Of a stretch of DNA of 64,000 nucleotides, positions 51,517 to 60,710 are shown piece by piece (positions within the stretch are counted from its first letter, which is position 1; each line of letters opens with the position of its first letter). The position numbers and the translations under genes were made by a program. Under the pieces are notes generated by a model. That model searched no databases, had not been told where the DNA came from, and saw only the letters and a list, made by a program, of their open reading frames with translations. This stretch comes from Erysipelotrichaceae bacterium (GTDB lineage Bacteria; Bacillota_I; Bacilli_A; Erysipelotrichales; Coprobacillaceae). The stretch covers positions 25,240-89,239 of the forward strand of contig JAJQFG010000013.1 of the NCBI GenBank assembly GCA_021201315.1, read 5' to 3'.

Positions 51517-53898
51517 ATGCAAAAAAAGGTTGGAATTGTTTCATGTTATTTTAAAAATAATTATGGGAGTTTATTACAGGCTTATGCAACGCAAAAAATT
51601 TTAGATGATAATAATATTCCAAATGAAACAATTAATATAGATAATTTAGAAGATTTTAAAAAAGGTAAGAGAAAATATTATTTAGGTCAAATAACTAATT
51701 TTGGTTTTATTAAAACAAAAGAAGGGATGATTAAATTAAAACTACAAAAAATATTTAATCATGAATTGGGGGAAAATATAGCAATACGAGATAAGAAGTT
51801 TGAAGAATATAAACAAGTATTCAATTTAACAACAGCATATCCTACATATGAATATTTATATGATAATGCAAAAGCAAAATATTCTGACGTAATTGTTGGT
51901 AGCGATCAATTGTGGCTTCCAGTAAATGTTGTTGCAGATTACTATACATTAAATTGGGTTCCAGATGATGTTAATAAAATATCATATTCTACTAGTTTTG
52001 GAGTATCGAAAATACCTGATAAATATAAAGATAGCTACAAAAACTTTTTATCAAGAATTAACCACTTATCTACTAGAGAAGAAAGTGGCATAAAACTTAT
52101 CAAATCAGTGTCTAATATAGATGCAAAACTCGTTTGTGATCCTACTTTATTACTTACTAAAGATGATTGGGCTGAGCATGCCGTAAAAGATAGGATAATA
52201 AAGGACAAGTATATTTTTTGTTATTTCTTAGGAAAAAACATTGAGCACAGAAAGTTTGTTGAACGTTTAAAGGAAAAAACAGGATATAAAATTGTTTCTA
52301 TAAATCACTCTGATGAATATGTAAAATATTCCGATACTTTTGCTGATATTGTACCATATGATATAGGCCCAAAGGAATGGATAAATTTAATAAGTAATGC
52401 TGAATATATTTGTTGTGACTCATTTCATGGGACTGTTTTTAGTATTATTTTTAATAAAACATTTTTTGCATTTAGAAGATTTTCTCAAAAAAATGAAAAT
52501 AATACTAATTCTAGACTAGACTCATTATTAAATATGGCAGGTATTTCGACAGATAGAATATTATCAGGTACAGAAAATGTAGATGATATGATAAATAATA
52601 AAATTAATTATACTAGCGTAAATAAAAATATAGATGAGTTTAGAAAAAATTCAAAGGATTGGTTGCTAAATTCAATTACATATAAGCCAGTAGATAATAT
52701 AGATAAATATATAAAAATTGAAGATAAAGAAATGTGTACAGGATGTACAGCATGTATGAATAAATGCCCTACTAAATCTATTTCAATGAAAATGGATGAA
52801 GAGGGTTTTTTATATCCAATAGTCAATGATGAAACCTGTATTAATTGTGGCTTGTGTATAAAAACATGTCCTATAATAAATGAAAATAAAATAAAATTAT
52901 CAGAACAACATGCATTTGTATTTCAACATAAGGACAATAAAATTAGGAAAGAAAGCACATCTGGTGGTGCATTTAGCGCTATAGCTGAAGAAATTTTATC
53001 AAAAAATGGTGTTGTATACGGTGTTGGATTTGATGAAAATTTTAAAGTAATTCATCAAAGAGTAACTGATGTTGAGAAATTATATAAATTTAGAAACAGT
53101 AAATATGTTCAAAGTAATCCAAATGTGACATTTACACAAGTATTGAGCGATTTAAAAGATGGTCGCTTAGTTGTTTATAGTGGTACTTCCTGTCAGATAG
53201 CTGGATTAAAAAAGTTTTTAAATAAAGATTATGATAATTTAATTTTAGTTGATGTAGTATGCAGAGCTGTTCCAAGTCCATTAATGTGGGAAAAATATCT
53301 TGAAATGCGAAAAAAGAAGTATAAATCTCCTCAAAGAATATATTTTAGAGAAAAAGTATATGGGTATAAATATTCAAATTTAACAATTTATACAGAAGAT
53401 AATAGCTATAAAAGTGGAATTGATTCTGATCCATATTTAAGAGCTTTCTTTTCAAATATTTGTGATAGACCATCTTGTTATAATTGCAAATTTAAATCGT
53501 TAAATAGACAAAGTGATATAACTATTTGGGACTGTTTTAATGTTGAAAAATTCAATAAAAATTTAGATGATGATATTGGTACTACCAGAGTTTTATGTAA
53601 TACTTCAAAGGGACTTGAAATGATAAATAAACTATCTGAAATTCACACATGTAAAGAAATTGAAATGGATAAAGCTCTAGAAGATTTCAATGCTATATTT
53701 TCAAATGTAAGATATAACAAAAAGAGAAAAGAATTTATTGAAGATATGAATAAATTAGAACCTGAAAAATTATTTAATAAATATTTTCCAGATACATACA
53801 AAATTAAGACTGAAAGATTTTTAAGAAAAATGTTATTAAAAACAGGACAATATAAAAAAGTGATTACTTTTGGTAAAAAAATAAGGAAGAGAGTGTGA
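51517..53898 (+). CDS. Fused polysaccharide pyruvyl transferase / ferredoxin-FrhB protein
   Basis: This 793-residue protein joins two parts normally found as neighbouring genes. Residues 1-about 390 are a polysaccharide pyruvyl transferase domain (CSYFKNNYGSLLQAY-type start, IVGSDQLWLPVNV, and ICCDSFHGTVFSIIF). Residues about 405-460 have two 4Fe-4S clusters, CTGCTACMNKCP and CINCGLCIKTCP, and residues about 465-780 are an F420-hydrogenase beta-type (FrhB) domain, with KESTSGGAFSAIAEEIL. FrhB proteins are often encoded beside pyruvyl transferases. The fusion would supply reduction together with pyruvylation; the chemistry is not known. The start ATG 51517 follows a GAGAGGT site. Confidence 0.85.
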   Translation: MQKKVGIVSCYFKNNYGSLLQAYATQKILDDNNIPNETINIDNLEDFKKGKRKYYLGQITNFGFIKTKEGMIKLKLQKIFNHELGENIAIRDKKFEEYKQVFNLTTAYPTYEYLYDNAKAKYSDVIVGSDQLWLPVNVVADYYTLNWVPDDVNKISYSTSFGVSKIPDKYKDSYKNFLSRINHLSTREESGIKLIKSVSNIDAKLVCDPTLLLTKDDWAEHAVKDRIIKDKYIFCYFLGKNIEHRKFVERLKEKTGYKIVSINHSDEYVKYSDTFADIVPYDIGPKEWINLISNAEYICCDSFHGTVFSIIFNKTFFAFRRFSQKNENNTNSRLDSLLNMAGISTDRILSGTENVDDMINNKINYTSVNKNIDEFRKNSKDWLLNSITYKPVDNIDKYIKIEDKEMCTGCTACMNKCPTKSISMKMDEEGFLYPIVNDETCINCGLCIKTCPIINENKIKLSEQHAFVFQHKDNKIRKESTSGGAFSAIAEEILSKNGVVYGVGFDENFKVIHQRVTDVEKLYKFRNSKYVQSNPNVTFTQVLSDLKDGRLVVYSGTSCQIAGLKKFLNKDYDNLILVDVVCRAVPSPLMWEKYLEMRKKKYKSPQRIYFREKVYGYKYSNLTIYTEDNSYKSGIDSDPYLRAFFSNICDRPSCYNCKFKSLNRQSDITIWDCFNVEKFNKNLDDDIGTTRVLCNTSKGLEMINKLSEIHTCKEIEMDKALEDFNAIFSNVRYNKKRKEFIEDMNKLEPEKLFNKYFPDTYKIKTERFLRKMLLKTGQYKKVITFGKKIRKRV

Positions 53899-53901
53899 AA
53901 T

Positions 53902-55044
53902 ATGAAATTAAAATACGGCTCTAAAAATCTTATTATTGATAAAAATACAATTTTACTTTTTTATATTTTTCTGGTTATTGCTTCTAAAATAGTAAGATAC
54001 ACTATTATGAAAACTACTTTAGTTGATGCAGCTAGAGGTGATGAAATATTATATCTAATTTTACATGCATCAGAGTTAAAGTTTAAGTTTTCGCTTGCAA
54101 ATGATTCCATTGCATTTAATAATGCAGCTGTTATATTTAAATTTTTAAATGTCTTCAAATTAAGTACATATACGCAATTTGAAATTTATATTACTGTTAT
54201 TTGGAATATTATAACTTTTATATTAATTTACAATTTGGACAGATTTAAAAATAATATACAATCCTTTTATGTAATCTTAACTATAGCTATATTAAATATC
54301 TTTAATTATACAATAGCTAAGGAACCTATACAGATACTATACTTTTTTCTGATATATTATTTTTTAAATTCCAGAATATTTGAAAAGATTAAGTTTCCAA
54401 TGTGTATATTAACGATATTGTTTTCTACAGTTACATTCAGAAGTTATTATATTTTGTTTGCAGTATTTTCAATAGCGTTATTATTAATGTTTCAATTTTT
54501 CTTTAAAAATAATAAAAAATTAAAATTATCTCATGTATTATTTATTATTTTAGTTATATCTTTAATTTATTTTTGTTTTATAAATGTAGCAAAAATACTT
54601 TTCCCTGAATCTTATGCTGAACTCATAAGAGTGAGATTGGTTGCTAATGATGCAAATAGTTCAATAAGAGCTATATTACCAAATGCTACATCAAATACAA
54701 TTTATTTCACATTAGATTATATTATTCAAGTATTTAGATTAATTTTTCCTGTTGAACTATTAAAAATGGGTGGTAAATACATAATTTTTGTTTTGTATCA
54801 AATATTAGTTACATATTTTTTGATAAAAAGATTATTAAATTATAAGAATAATACTAAAACTCAAAATTATGCTTTATTTCTGTATATTGCTTTTATTTTA
54901 ATGTCAGCTTCTTTTGAACCTGATTTCGGATCATGGGTTAGACATGAGGCTGTTGCTTTTCCAATTATGTTAATAATAGCTGGAATAAACACAAAAAAAG
55001 GAAGGATGAAGACGGTTAATGAATGGATTACTAAAAAAATATAA
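53902..55044 (+). CDS. Wzy/EpsG-like polysaccharide polymerase (membrane protein)
   Basis: This 380-residue protein has about ten hydrophobic helices (for example TILLFYIFLVIASKIV, FYVILTIAILNIFNY, SHVLFIILVISLIYFCF), with a longer loop near residues 240-270, and resembles EpsG-type repeat-unit polymerases that join lipid-linked units on the outer membrane face. No enzyme motif is visible, as usual for the family. It starts 3 bases after the fusion gene and its end overlaps the flippase gene by 26 bases. The name rests on topology and context. Confidence 0.75.
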   Translation: MKLKYGSKNLIIDKNTILLFYIFLVIASKIVRYTIMKTTLVDAARGDEILYLILHASELKFKFSLANDSIAFNNAAVIFKFLNVFKLSTYTQFEIYITVIWNIITFILIYNLDRFKNNIQSFYVILTIAILNIFNYTIAKEPIQILYFFLIYYFLNSRIFEKIKFPMCILTILFSTVTFRSYYILFAVFSIALLLMFQFFFKNNKKLKLSHVLFIILVISLIYFCFINVAKILFPESYAELIRVRLVANDANSSIRAILPNATSNTIYFTLDYIIQVFRLIFPVELLKMGGKYIIFVLYQILVTYFLIKRLLNYKNNTKTQNYALFLYIAFILMSASFEPDFGSWVRHEAVAFPIMLIIAGINTKKGRMKTVNEWITKKI

Positions 55045-56473
55045 CTCTTTAAGTATTTCTGCTAAAGCAGGTATATGGTTCGTAGTTTGTAGTTGTATTC
55101 AATCTGGTATTAAATTTTTAGCATTACCTATATTTGCAAATATAATGACAGTTTCTGATTACGGTACTGTTACATTATATACATCCTGGATGAATGTTAT
55201 CTTTATTTTTGCAACACTATGTCTCGGAAGAGCAAATGGAGTATTTTATGTAGCAATGGTAAGATTCCCTAAAGATAAAGACAAATTTACTTCAGCTATG
55301 GGTGGGCTAACAGTATTTTTATGTATTTTATGTTTTATAGTAATAGGATTGTCTACTTTTATTTTTGGTGATTGGATGGAGATAGGCATTCCACAATATT
55401 TTGCTATGTGTATTGATATTATTGGATACGGAATCATGTTATTATGGTCATTAAGAATGAGATATGATTATAGTTATCGTCCACTTTTATTAATGACAAT
55501 TGCATATTCTATTGGCACTGTAATTATTCCTGTTATTGGTGTTTTACATTGTCCAAAAGGGATATCACCTGCTTCCATGGAAATATGGTGTGTTTCTATT
55601 ACATCTTTTGTTATTGGTATTACTGCTTTACTCTTATTAATGAAAAGATATTTCAAATTATTCAGTTTTAAATATTGGAAATTCGCAATTTCATTTAATT
55701 TGATGTTGATTCCGCATTATTTATCTAATGTGATATTAGTTCAATCCGATAGGATTATGATAGCTAGAATGATTAGTGAAGCAGCAGCAGCAATATATAA
55801 TGTTGCTTATACATTGGGTGTGGCAACACAGGTAATCACACAAGCATTGATAAATGCAATCAATCCATGGATGTATAAGAGAATGAATGAAGGTAGAGGA
55901 AATACTGTAGGTAAAGCTATTATATCGTTAGTTTTAATAGTGGCAATTTTAGTTATAGGAATTAGCTTAGTGATGCCAGAAGTATTTGATATTTTCTTTC
56001 CTGAGTCATATTCACCTGCTTTAAATGTAATACCGCCTGTTTCAGCAGGTGTTTTATGGGCATTTATATTTAACTTATATGCGAGCATTGAGCTTTATTT
56101 TTCTGGCAATAAATTAGTATCACTTTCATCTTGTACTGGTGCTTTAATAAATGTAATAGCAAATTATATTTTAATTCCAGTTTTTGGTTTTATTGCAGCT
56201 GCATATACAACTTTAGCTTGTGATATTATTAATGCTTTAATGCATACTATATTTTCAACAATATTGCTAAAGAAGAATATGCCTGATGTTGATGTAATAC
56301 CAATTTTGCCAGTATGGAGTATAGCTATTTTTACTACCGTAGCATGTTTATTAATACTCATGTTATACCCATATCCTTTAGCCAGATATACTATTGTGGT
56401 AATTATAATAGTCATATGTCTTATTAAAAGAGACAGTATAAAAAAGATATTAAATTTCAAATCAATGGTTTAA
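55019..56473 (+). CDS. Wzx-type oligosaccharide flippase
   Basis: This 484-residue protein belongs to the MOP/Wzx flippase superfamily and would move lipid-linked repeat units across the membrane. It has about 12-14 hydrophobic helices; the start has AGIWFVVCSCIQSGIKFLAL and FANIMTVSDYGTVTLYTS, which is typical. The middle has SNVILVQSDRIMIARMISEA and MPEVFDIFFPESYSPALNVI. The start ATG 55019 lies inside the end of the polymerase gene. It is the only flippase in the locus. Confidence 0.92.
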   Translation: MNGLLKKYNSLSISAKAGIWFVVCSCIQSGIKFLALPIFANIMTVSDYGTVTLYTSWMNVIFIFATLCLGRANGVFYVAMVRFPKDKDKFTSAMGGLTVFLCILCFIVIGLSTFIFGDWMEIGIPQYFAMCIDIIGYGIMLLWSLRMRYDYSYRPLLLMTIAYSIGTVIIPVIGVLHCPKGISPASMEIWCVSITSFVIGITALLLLMKRYFKLFSFKYWKFAISFNLMLIPHYLSNVILVQSDRIMIARMISEAAAAIYNVAYTLGVATQVITQALINAINPWMYKRMNEGRGNTVGKAIISLVLIVAILVIGISLVMPEVFDIFFPESYSPALNVIPPVSAGVLWAFIFNLYASIELYFSGNKLVSLSSCTGALINVIANYILIPVFGFIAAAYTTLACDIINALMHTIFSTILLKKNMPDVDVIPILPVWSIAIFTTVACLLILMLYPYPLARYTIVVIIIVICLIKRDSIKKILNFKSMV

Positions 56474-56499
56474 ATATTAATTTTGAGAGGTATTATTGA

Positions 56500-57378
56500 A
56501 TGAAAAAAAGTAATAGTAATGTATTAAAATTAGACAGTAAAACTAAACATATAATCATTAAGATATTAAAACCTTTTGCAAATAATTTTATATTATTAAA
56601 CCCAAAAAAACATGTAAAGAAAAATAAGGTTAATTTAGATTATTGGGGTGATAAGCCAAATTTAGGAGATGCAATTTCACCAATTATTGTTAATTACATG
56701 TTAAATTTAAAAGGGTTGACTTTAGATAAGCCAGTAGTAAAAACAAAACATTTATATGCTGTAGGCAGTGTAATAACAGCAGGTGTTCAGGATTGTACTG
56801 TTTGGGGAAACGGTGTACTTTATACTGTATTAAATTATAGAATTAAAAATAGAGAATTAGATATTAGATCAGTCAGAGGTCCATTAACCAGATTAGTTTT
56901 GATGGAATATGGTTATAATGTTCCAGAAATTTATGGAGATCCTGCTATATTGATGCCAGAAATTTATTATCCTGTAGATATTAAGAAAACATGTAAATAT
57001 GGAATTGTAATGCACAAAAATGGTTCAAGTCATTTAAAAGATTTAGATAAACTAGATGGAACATATAAAATGATTGATATAAAAACGAACAATTATGAGG
57101 ATTTTATAAATGATTTAATGAGTGTTGATTATATTATATCAACAAGCTTGCATGGAATTATTTTAGCTGAATCATATGGAATACCAGCTATCTTAGTACA
57201 ACCAGAATTTAGTTTATTTAAATACTATGATTATTATTGTTCTACAGGCAGAGCAAACTTTCCTATTATTCAATCTATAGAAGAACTGCAATTTGTTGAT
57301 TTTCCAGAAATACCTAATTTTGATGATATGCGTGCGAAAATCAAGGAAGTCTTTCCGTATGACATTTTTATGAATTAA
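56500..57378 (+). CDS. Polysaccharide pyruvyl transferase family protein
   Basis: This 292-residue enzyme has the PF04230 pattern: LDYWGDKPNLGDAISPIIVN, VWGNGVLYT, RSVRGPLTRLVLMEYGYNVP, and STSLHGIILAESYGIPAILV. It would attach pyruvate (or a related group) to a sugar of the repeat unit. A GAGAGG site lies just before the ATG. It is the second pyruvyltransferase-type protein of the locus, after the fused one. The substrate sugar is unknown. Confidence 0.9.
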   Translation: MKKSNSNVLKLDSKTKHIIIKILKPFANNFILLNPKKHVKKNKVNLDYWGDKPNLGDAISPIIVNYMLNLKGLTLDKPVVKTKHLYAVGSVITAGVQDCTVWGNGVLYTVLNYRIKNRELDIRSVRGPLTRLVLMEYGYNVPEIYGDPAILMPEIYYPVDIKKTCKYGIVMHKNGSSHLKDLDKLDGTYKMIDIKTNNYEDFINDLMSVDYIISTSLHGIILAESYGIPAILVQPEFSLFKYYDYYCSTGRANFPIIQSIEELQFVDFPEIPNFDDMRAKIKEVFPYDIFMN

Positions 57379-57544
57379 TAAAATTAAACAATTATAATTT
57401 ATTATGAATGATTATTGAATCTATCTTTATAAAGAACAAATTAATAACGATAAAAATAAATAATATAAAAATTAGAGTATTTCAAAAGTTATTTATGGGA
57501 GAATTTTAATTTAAAAAGATTCATAGAGAGGAGAATAGGTTATT

Positions 57545-58954
57545 ATGAATATTAAGAAATTATTGAATTATAAATTATTTGTAGGATTACAAATAATTGT
57601 ATCAATTGTTTTAATAGGTTCATTATTATTTTTAGATATATTACCTACAATATACATTGGTATAATTATTACTGTTATAGCACTATTGTGCTTGTTAACT
57701 TTCTTTCTGATGAAATCATCAGAAAAGAAGTTAAGGAGTATAATTGGAAAATTATTGAGTATTGTTATTAGTATTGTAATGATTATTGGTTCTGTAGCTG
57801 TTAATCAAGGCAGAAGCGCATTGTCTAATGTTGTAACTGACTATACACAAACAACACAGATTTCTGTATATGTATTGAGTGATAGCGAATATGAAAAAGC
57901 TTCAGATTTAGAAGGTAAAACTATTGAAGCAGTTTTATTAGATGATTATATGGATGAAGCTATAACTGCTTTAAAAGAAGAAAATTCTTTGTTAGAAATA
58001 AGTGATATTGATGATTATACTCGACTTGTTGAAGACTTATATAATGGTGATACTGACGCAATATATATTAATGAAGGATTGTCTGCGACATTCGATGAAA
58101 TATATGAAGATTATGAATCTGATACAAAAATTATTTATACATATTCTGTTATTGAAGAAACAGATGATATTTCGAAGGATGTTGATGTAACAAATTCATC
58201 ATTCAATATATTTATAAGTGGTATTGATACATATGGTCCAGTTTCTACAGTATCAAGATCTGATGTTAATATGATTGTTACAGTTAATCCAATAACTAAA
58301 CAGATACTACTTACAAGTATACCTAGAGATTATTATGTTACATTAGCTAATAAAGGAGTTAAAGATAAATTAACACATGCAGGTCTTGCAGGTGTTGAAA
58401 ACTCTGTGACAACTTTAGAAAACTTTTTAAGTATTGAAATTAACTATTATGCAAGAGTAAACTTTACTTCACTTGTGACAATGGTTGATGCATTGGGCGG
58501 TATAGATGTTTATAGTGATACTGATTTACCAAACAAGGGTATTGTAGAAGGCACAAATCATATGGATGGAGCAATGGCATTAGCTTTTTCAAGAGAAAGA
58601 TATGCCTATACAAGTGGTGATAATCATAGAGTACAAAATCAACAAGCTGTTTTAACTGCAATGCTTAATAAAATGATGAGCACATCTGTCATTACAAATT
58701 ATTCAAGTATATTAGATGCGTGCTCTGGTACATTTGAAACCAATATGAGTGAATCAGAAATTACAAGTCTCATAAAGATGCAAATCAGTGATATGGCTAG
58801 CTGGGATATTGAACAAATACAATTAACAGGAACTGGTTCAATGTTATATGGTGGAGCATATATGCCTAGTTATAAGTTGTATTACATGATTCCGGATGAT
58901 GATAGTGTTAATGAGTGTGTAACTAAAATAAATGAGGTAATGAATAAGAATTAG
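57545..58954 (+). CDS. LytR-CpsA-Psr (LCP) family ligase
   Basis: This 469-residue membrane protein has three N-terminal hydrophobic helices (about 11-31, 33-53, 66-86), then an outer domain. The LCP catalytic part begins around residue 228 with SRSDVNMIVTVNPITKQILL, IPRDYYVTL, and DKLTHAGLAGVENSVTTLE; the distal arginine pair is in LAFSRERYAYTSGDNHRVQN. LCP enzymes transfer lipid-linked polysaccharides to peptidoglycan. The arrangement, with an unusual helical array and linker of 90 residues before the catalytic part, resembles CpsA. It is the last polysaccharide gene, 166 bases after the pyruvyltransferase, and ends at a terminator. Confidence 0.92.
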   Translation: MNIKKLLNYKLFVGLQIIVSIVLIGSLLFLDILPTIYIGIIITVIALLCLLTFFLMKSSEKKLRSIIGKLLSIVISIVMIIGSVAVNQGRSALSNVVTDYTQTTQISVYVLSDSEYEKASDLEGKTIEAVLLDDYMDEAITALKEENSLLEISDIDDYTRLVEDLYNGDTDAIYINEGLSATFDEIYEDYESDTKIIYTYSVIEETDDISKDVDVTNSSFNIFISGIDTYGPVSTVSRSDVNMIVTVNPITKQILLTSIPRDYYVTLANKGVKDKLTHAGLAGVENSVTTLENFLSIEINYYARVNFTSLVTMVDALGGIDVYSDTDLPNKGIVEGTNHMDGAMALAFSRERYAYTSGDNHRVQNQQAVLTAMLNKMMSTSVITNYSSILDACSGTFETNMSESEITSLIKMQISDMASWDIEQIQLTGTGSMLYGGAYMPSYKLYYMIPDDDSVNECVTKINEVMNKN

Positions 58955-58961
58955 ATTTGAT

Positions 58962-58995
58962 AAAACTAGCGAAGATGTAATTCTTGCTAGTTTTT
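58962..58995 (+). terminator. Terminator after the LCP gene
   Basis: AAAACTAGC (58962-58970) pairs with GCTAGTTTT (58986-58994), extended inward by AAG/CTT, with a T-run. The next gene starts 25 bases on, so its expression is partly separated from the operon. Confidence 0.75.
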
Positions 58996-59019
58996 ATATA
59001 CCCAAAAGGAGGTGGTGAT

Positions 59020-59928
59020 ATGATTGATATTGATATGTTATTTAAAGAATGGTTAGAAGTTAAGAAAACTGAAGTAAAAGCAATATCATATGATAAATAT
59101 GAAAATACAGGTAAACTATATGTATTACCTTTTCTTAAGCAACAACCAATAGATGCCCTAGATGTCTCAAGTATTTCTGCTTTTCTTGATAAAAAAGCCG
59201 ATGATGGTTTATCAAATAGCACAATCCAAATAATAAAAATGACTCTTAAGTCATTTTATTACTATGTTGAAGAAAAATATCCACTTAAACATATTGACTT
59301 TTCTTTGATAAAAATACCACTAAACAAAAAATTAACATCATTAGATGAATACCAAGAAAAGATAATCTATGAATATTGTTATAATCATGTTGATGCATTA
59401 GGTGTTACCATCATATTATGTTTATATGCAGGTTTAAGATATACCGAAATATGTGCTTTAAAATATAGTGACATTGATATAGATAATGGAACAATCACAG
59501 TCACAAAAAAGGTTCAACGAAAGGTTAATCGTAATAACAATTTAAGTAAAACAGTTTTTTCAACAGTTGATCTCGTATCACCAGAAAGAAGAGTTGTTGG
59601 ATTATCACAGTTTACGATATTTTATCTTAAACTTTTTATGTCACAGGAACAACCAGATTATGATTGCTATATATTGAATAAAAGAAATAAAATACCTGAA
59701 CAACGAGCTTATCAAAGAAAGTTAAAGGATTTGAGCAATGAATTAGGATTTGATGTTAATTTCAATATATTAAGAAATACGTGTAAAGATAACTGCATCA
59801 AAAATAATGTCAGTATAAATACAATATTAAATACTTTAGGAGTAACATCAATTATGATTACTGCTGATAGCAATATACCAAATGATATAAACCATAATAA
59901 AAAAGAAATGAATAAGATTATACCTTGA
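59020..59928 (+). CDS. Tyrosine recombinase paralogue without catalytic residues
   Basis: This 302-residue protein aligns along its length with the recombinase at 48189-49124: WLEVKKTEVKAISYDKYENT versus LEVKTSTYIKYKK, HIDFSLIKIP versus HIDLSRIKL, and YAGLRYTEICALKYSDIDID versus YSGMRLGEICGLRWQDIDID. The first catalytic Arg is kept, but the H-x-x-R site reads FNILRNTCKD (first His replaced by Asn), the conserved LGH is LGV, and the tyrosine region reads ITADSNIPND with no Tyr. It cannot cut DNA by the normal chemistry, yet the frame is intact. ATG 59020 has AAAGGAGGTGG upstream. It may bind the same sites and control the switch. Confidence 0.85.
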   Translation: MIDIDMLFKEWLEVKKTEVKAISYDKYENTGKLYVLPFLKQQPIDALDVSSISAFLDKKADDGLSNSTIQIIKMTLKSFYYYVEEKYPLKHIDFSLIKIPLNKKLTSLDEYQEKIIYEYCYNHVDALGVTIILCLYAGLRYTEICALKYSDIDIDNGTITVTKKVQRKVNRNNNLSKTVFSTVDLVSPERRVVGLSQFTIFYLKLFMSQEQPDYDCYILNKRNKIPEQRAYQRKLKDLSNELGFDVNFNILRNTCKDNCIKNNVSINTILNTLGVTSIMITADSNIPNDINHNKKEMNKIIP

Positions 59929-59976
59929 ATATAGATGATACTTATTAATTAAAAATGACAATCAAAAATAAAATGG

Positions 59977-60023
59977 ACGGGAACCACTATTAGATTACGG
60001 TCTAATAATGGTTCCCGTTTTTG
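59977..60023 (+). terminator. Strong terminator after the recombinase paralogue
   Basis: ACGGGAACCA (59977-59986) pairs with TGGTTCCCGT (60009-60018), with an inner ATTAGA/TCTAAT stem, followed by five T residues. It marks the right end of the polysaccharide locus. Confidence 0.9.
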
Positions 60024-60128
60024 TTTTATACAATATATTTCTTTAATTTTTCGTCAGATTTATATTTATTGATCTTATAAAAATATATGATGGAATTATA
60101 TTTATGAATAGAATCAGATCTCCTCCTT

Positions 60129-60159
60129 TCTCTCCTTAAATTAATTATTTAAGGAGAGA
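60129..60159 (+). promoter_or_regulatory. Hairpin that hides the ribosome site of the sigma-like gene
   Basis: CTCTCCTTAAAT (60130-60141) pairs perfectly with ATTTAAGGAGAG (60147-60158) around TAATT, and one further T-A pair extends it. The AAGGAG ribosome site of the gene at 60169 is inside the 3' arm. Translation would need melting of the stem. Confidence 0.65.
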
Positions 60160-60168
60160 GATTAAATT

Positions 60169-60651
60169 ATGATTATTGATTATAAAATAAATGATTTTAA
60201 GAAGGAATCTGATGAAGATGGAAAAGTTAGATACTATTTTAAATGTCATGGCGAGTTTATTGAAGTAACCAAAGAAGTTTATGATACCTGTATGAAATCT
60301 TATAACAAAATGAAGTACGACCATAAAAGAGATGTTGCTATATTAAAGACATATTATGATTTTTATGATTATGGTACATCTTCTTTTGTTTTTAATAATG
60401 AAGTTATTAGTATTGTAGATATGATATTTATAAATGATATTATTAATCTGCTAAATGAGACAATAAATATGCTACCTGAACAGGATTACATTATTGCTAA
60501 AGGTATTTATATCCATGGATTTAGTGAACGTGATATAGCTAATTATTTATGTTTAAGTCCTTCAACCATTCATTATCAAAAGATAAGAATTAAGTTTTAT
60601 TTACAAGAGGTTGTTATAGATTTCATTGGTATTAAACAAGATTTGAAATAG
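60169..60651 (+). CDS. Sigma-70 region 4-like regulator
   Basis: This 160-residue protein has an N-terminal helical region with charged residues and a C-terminal helix-turn-helix of the sigma-70 region 4 type: KGIYIHGFSERDIANYLCLS followed by PSTIHYQKIRIKFYLQ. No region 2 is seen. It differs in sequence from the element regulator at 22239 but has the same architecture. The ATG is 12 bases from an AAGGAG that is enclosed in a perfect hairpin, so expression is probably low or controlled. Its target genes are unknown. Confidence 0.7.
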   Translation: MIIDYKINDFKKESDEDGKVRYYFKCHGEFIEVTKEVYDTCMKSYNKMKYDHKRDVAILKTYYDFYDYGTSSFVFNNEVISIVDMIFINDIINLLNETINMLPEQDYIIAKGIYIHGFSERDIANYLCLSPSTIHYQKIRIKFYLQEVVIDFIGIKQDLK

Positions 60652-60664
60652 TACTAGTATATGT

Positions 60665-60693
60665 AAAGCTATCAATAGAATATTGATAGCTTT
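60665..60693. terminator. Bidirectional terminator between convergent genes
   Basis: AAAGCTATCAATA pairs with TATTGATAGCTTT around a GAA loop, giving a 13-bp stem with a U-run on either strand between the sigma-like gene and the convergent gene to its right. Confidence 0.85.
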
Positions 60694-60710
60694 TATATAA
60701 GTTAATTGAT

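Noticed and set aside
55246..56460. Several minus-strand frames inside the flippase gene
   Set aside because: Long antisense frames are common in hydrophobic A/T-rich genes; the flippase reading is clear.
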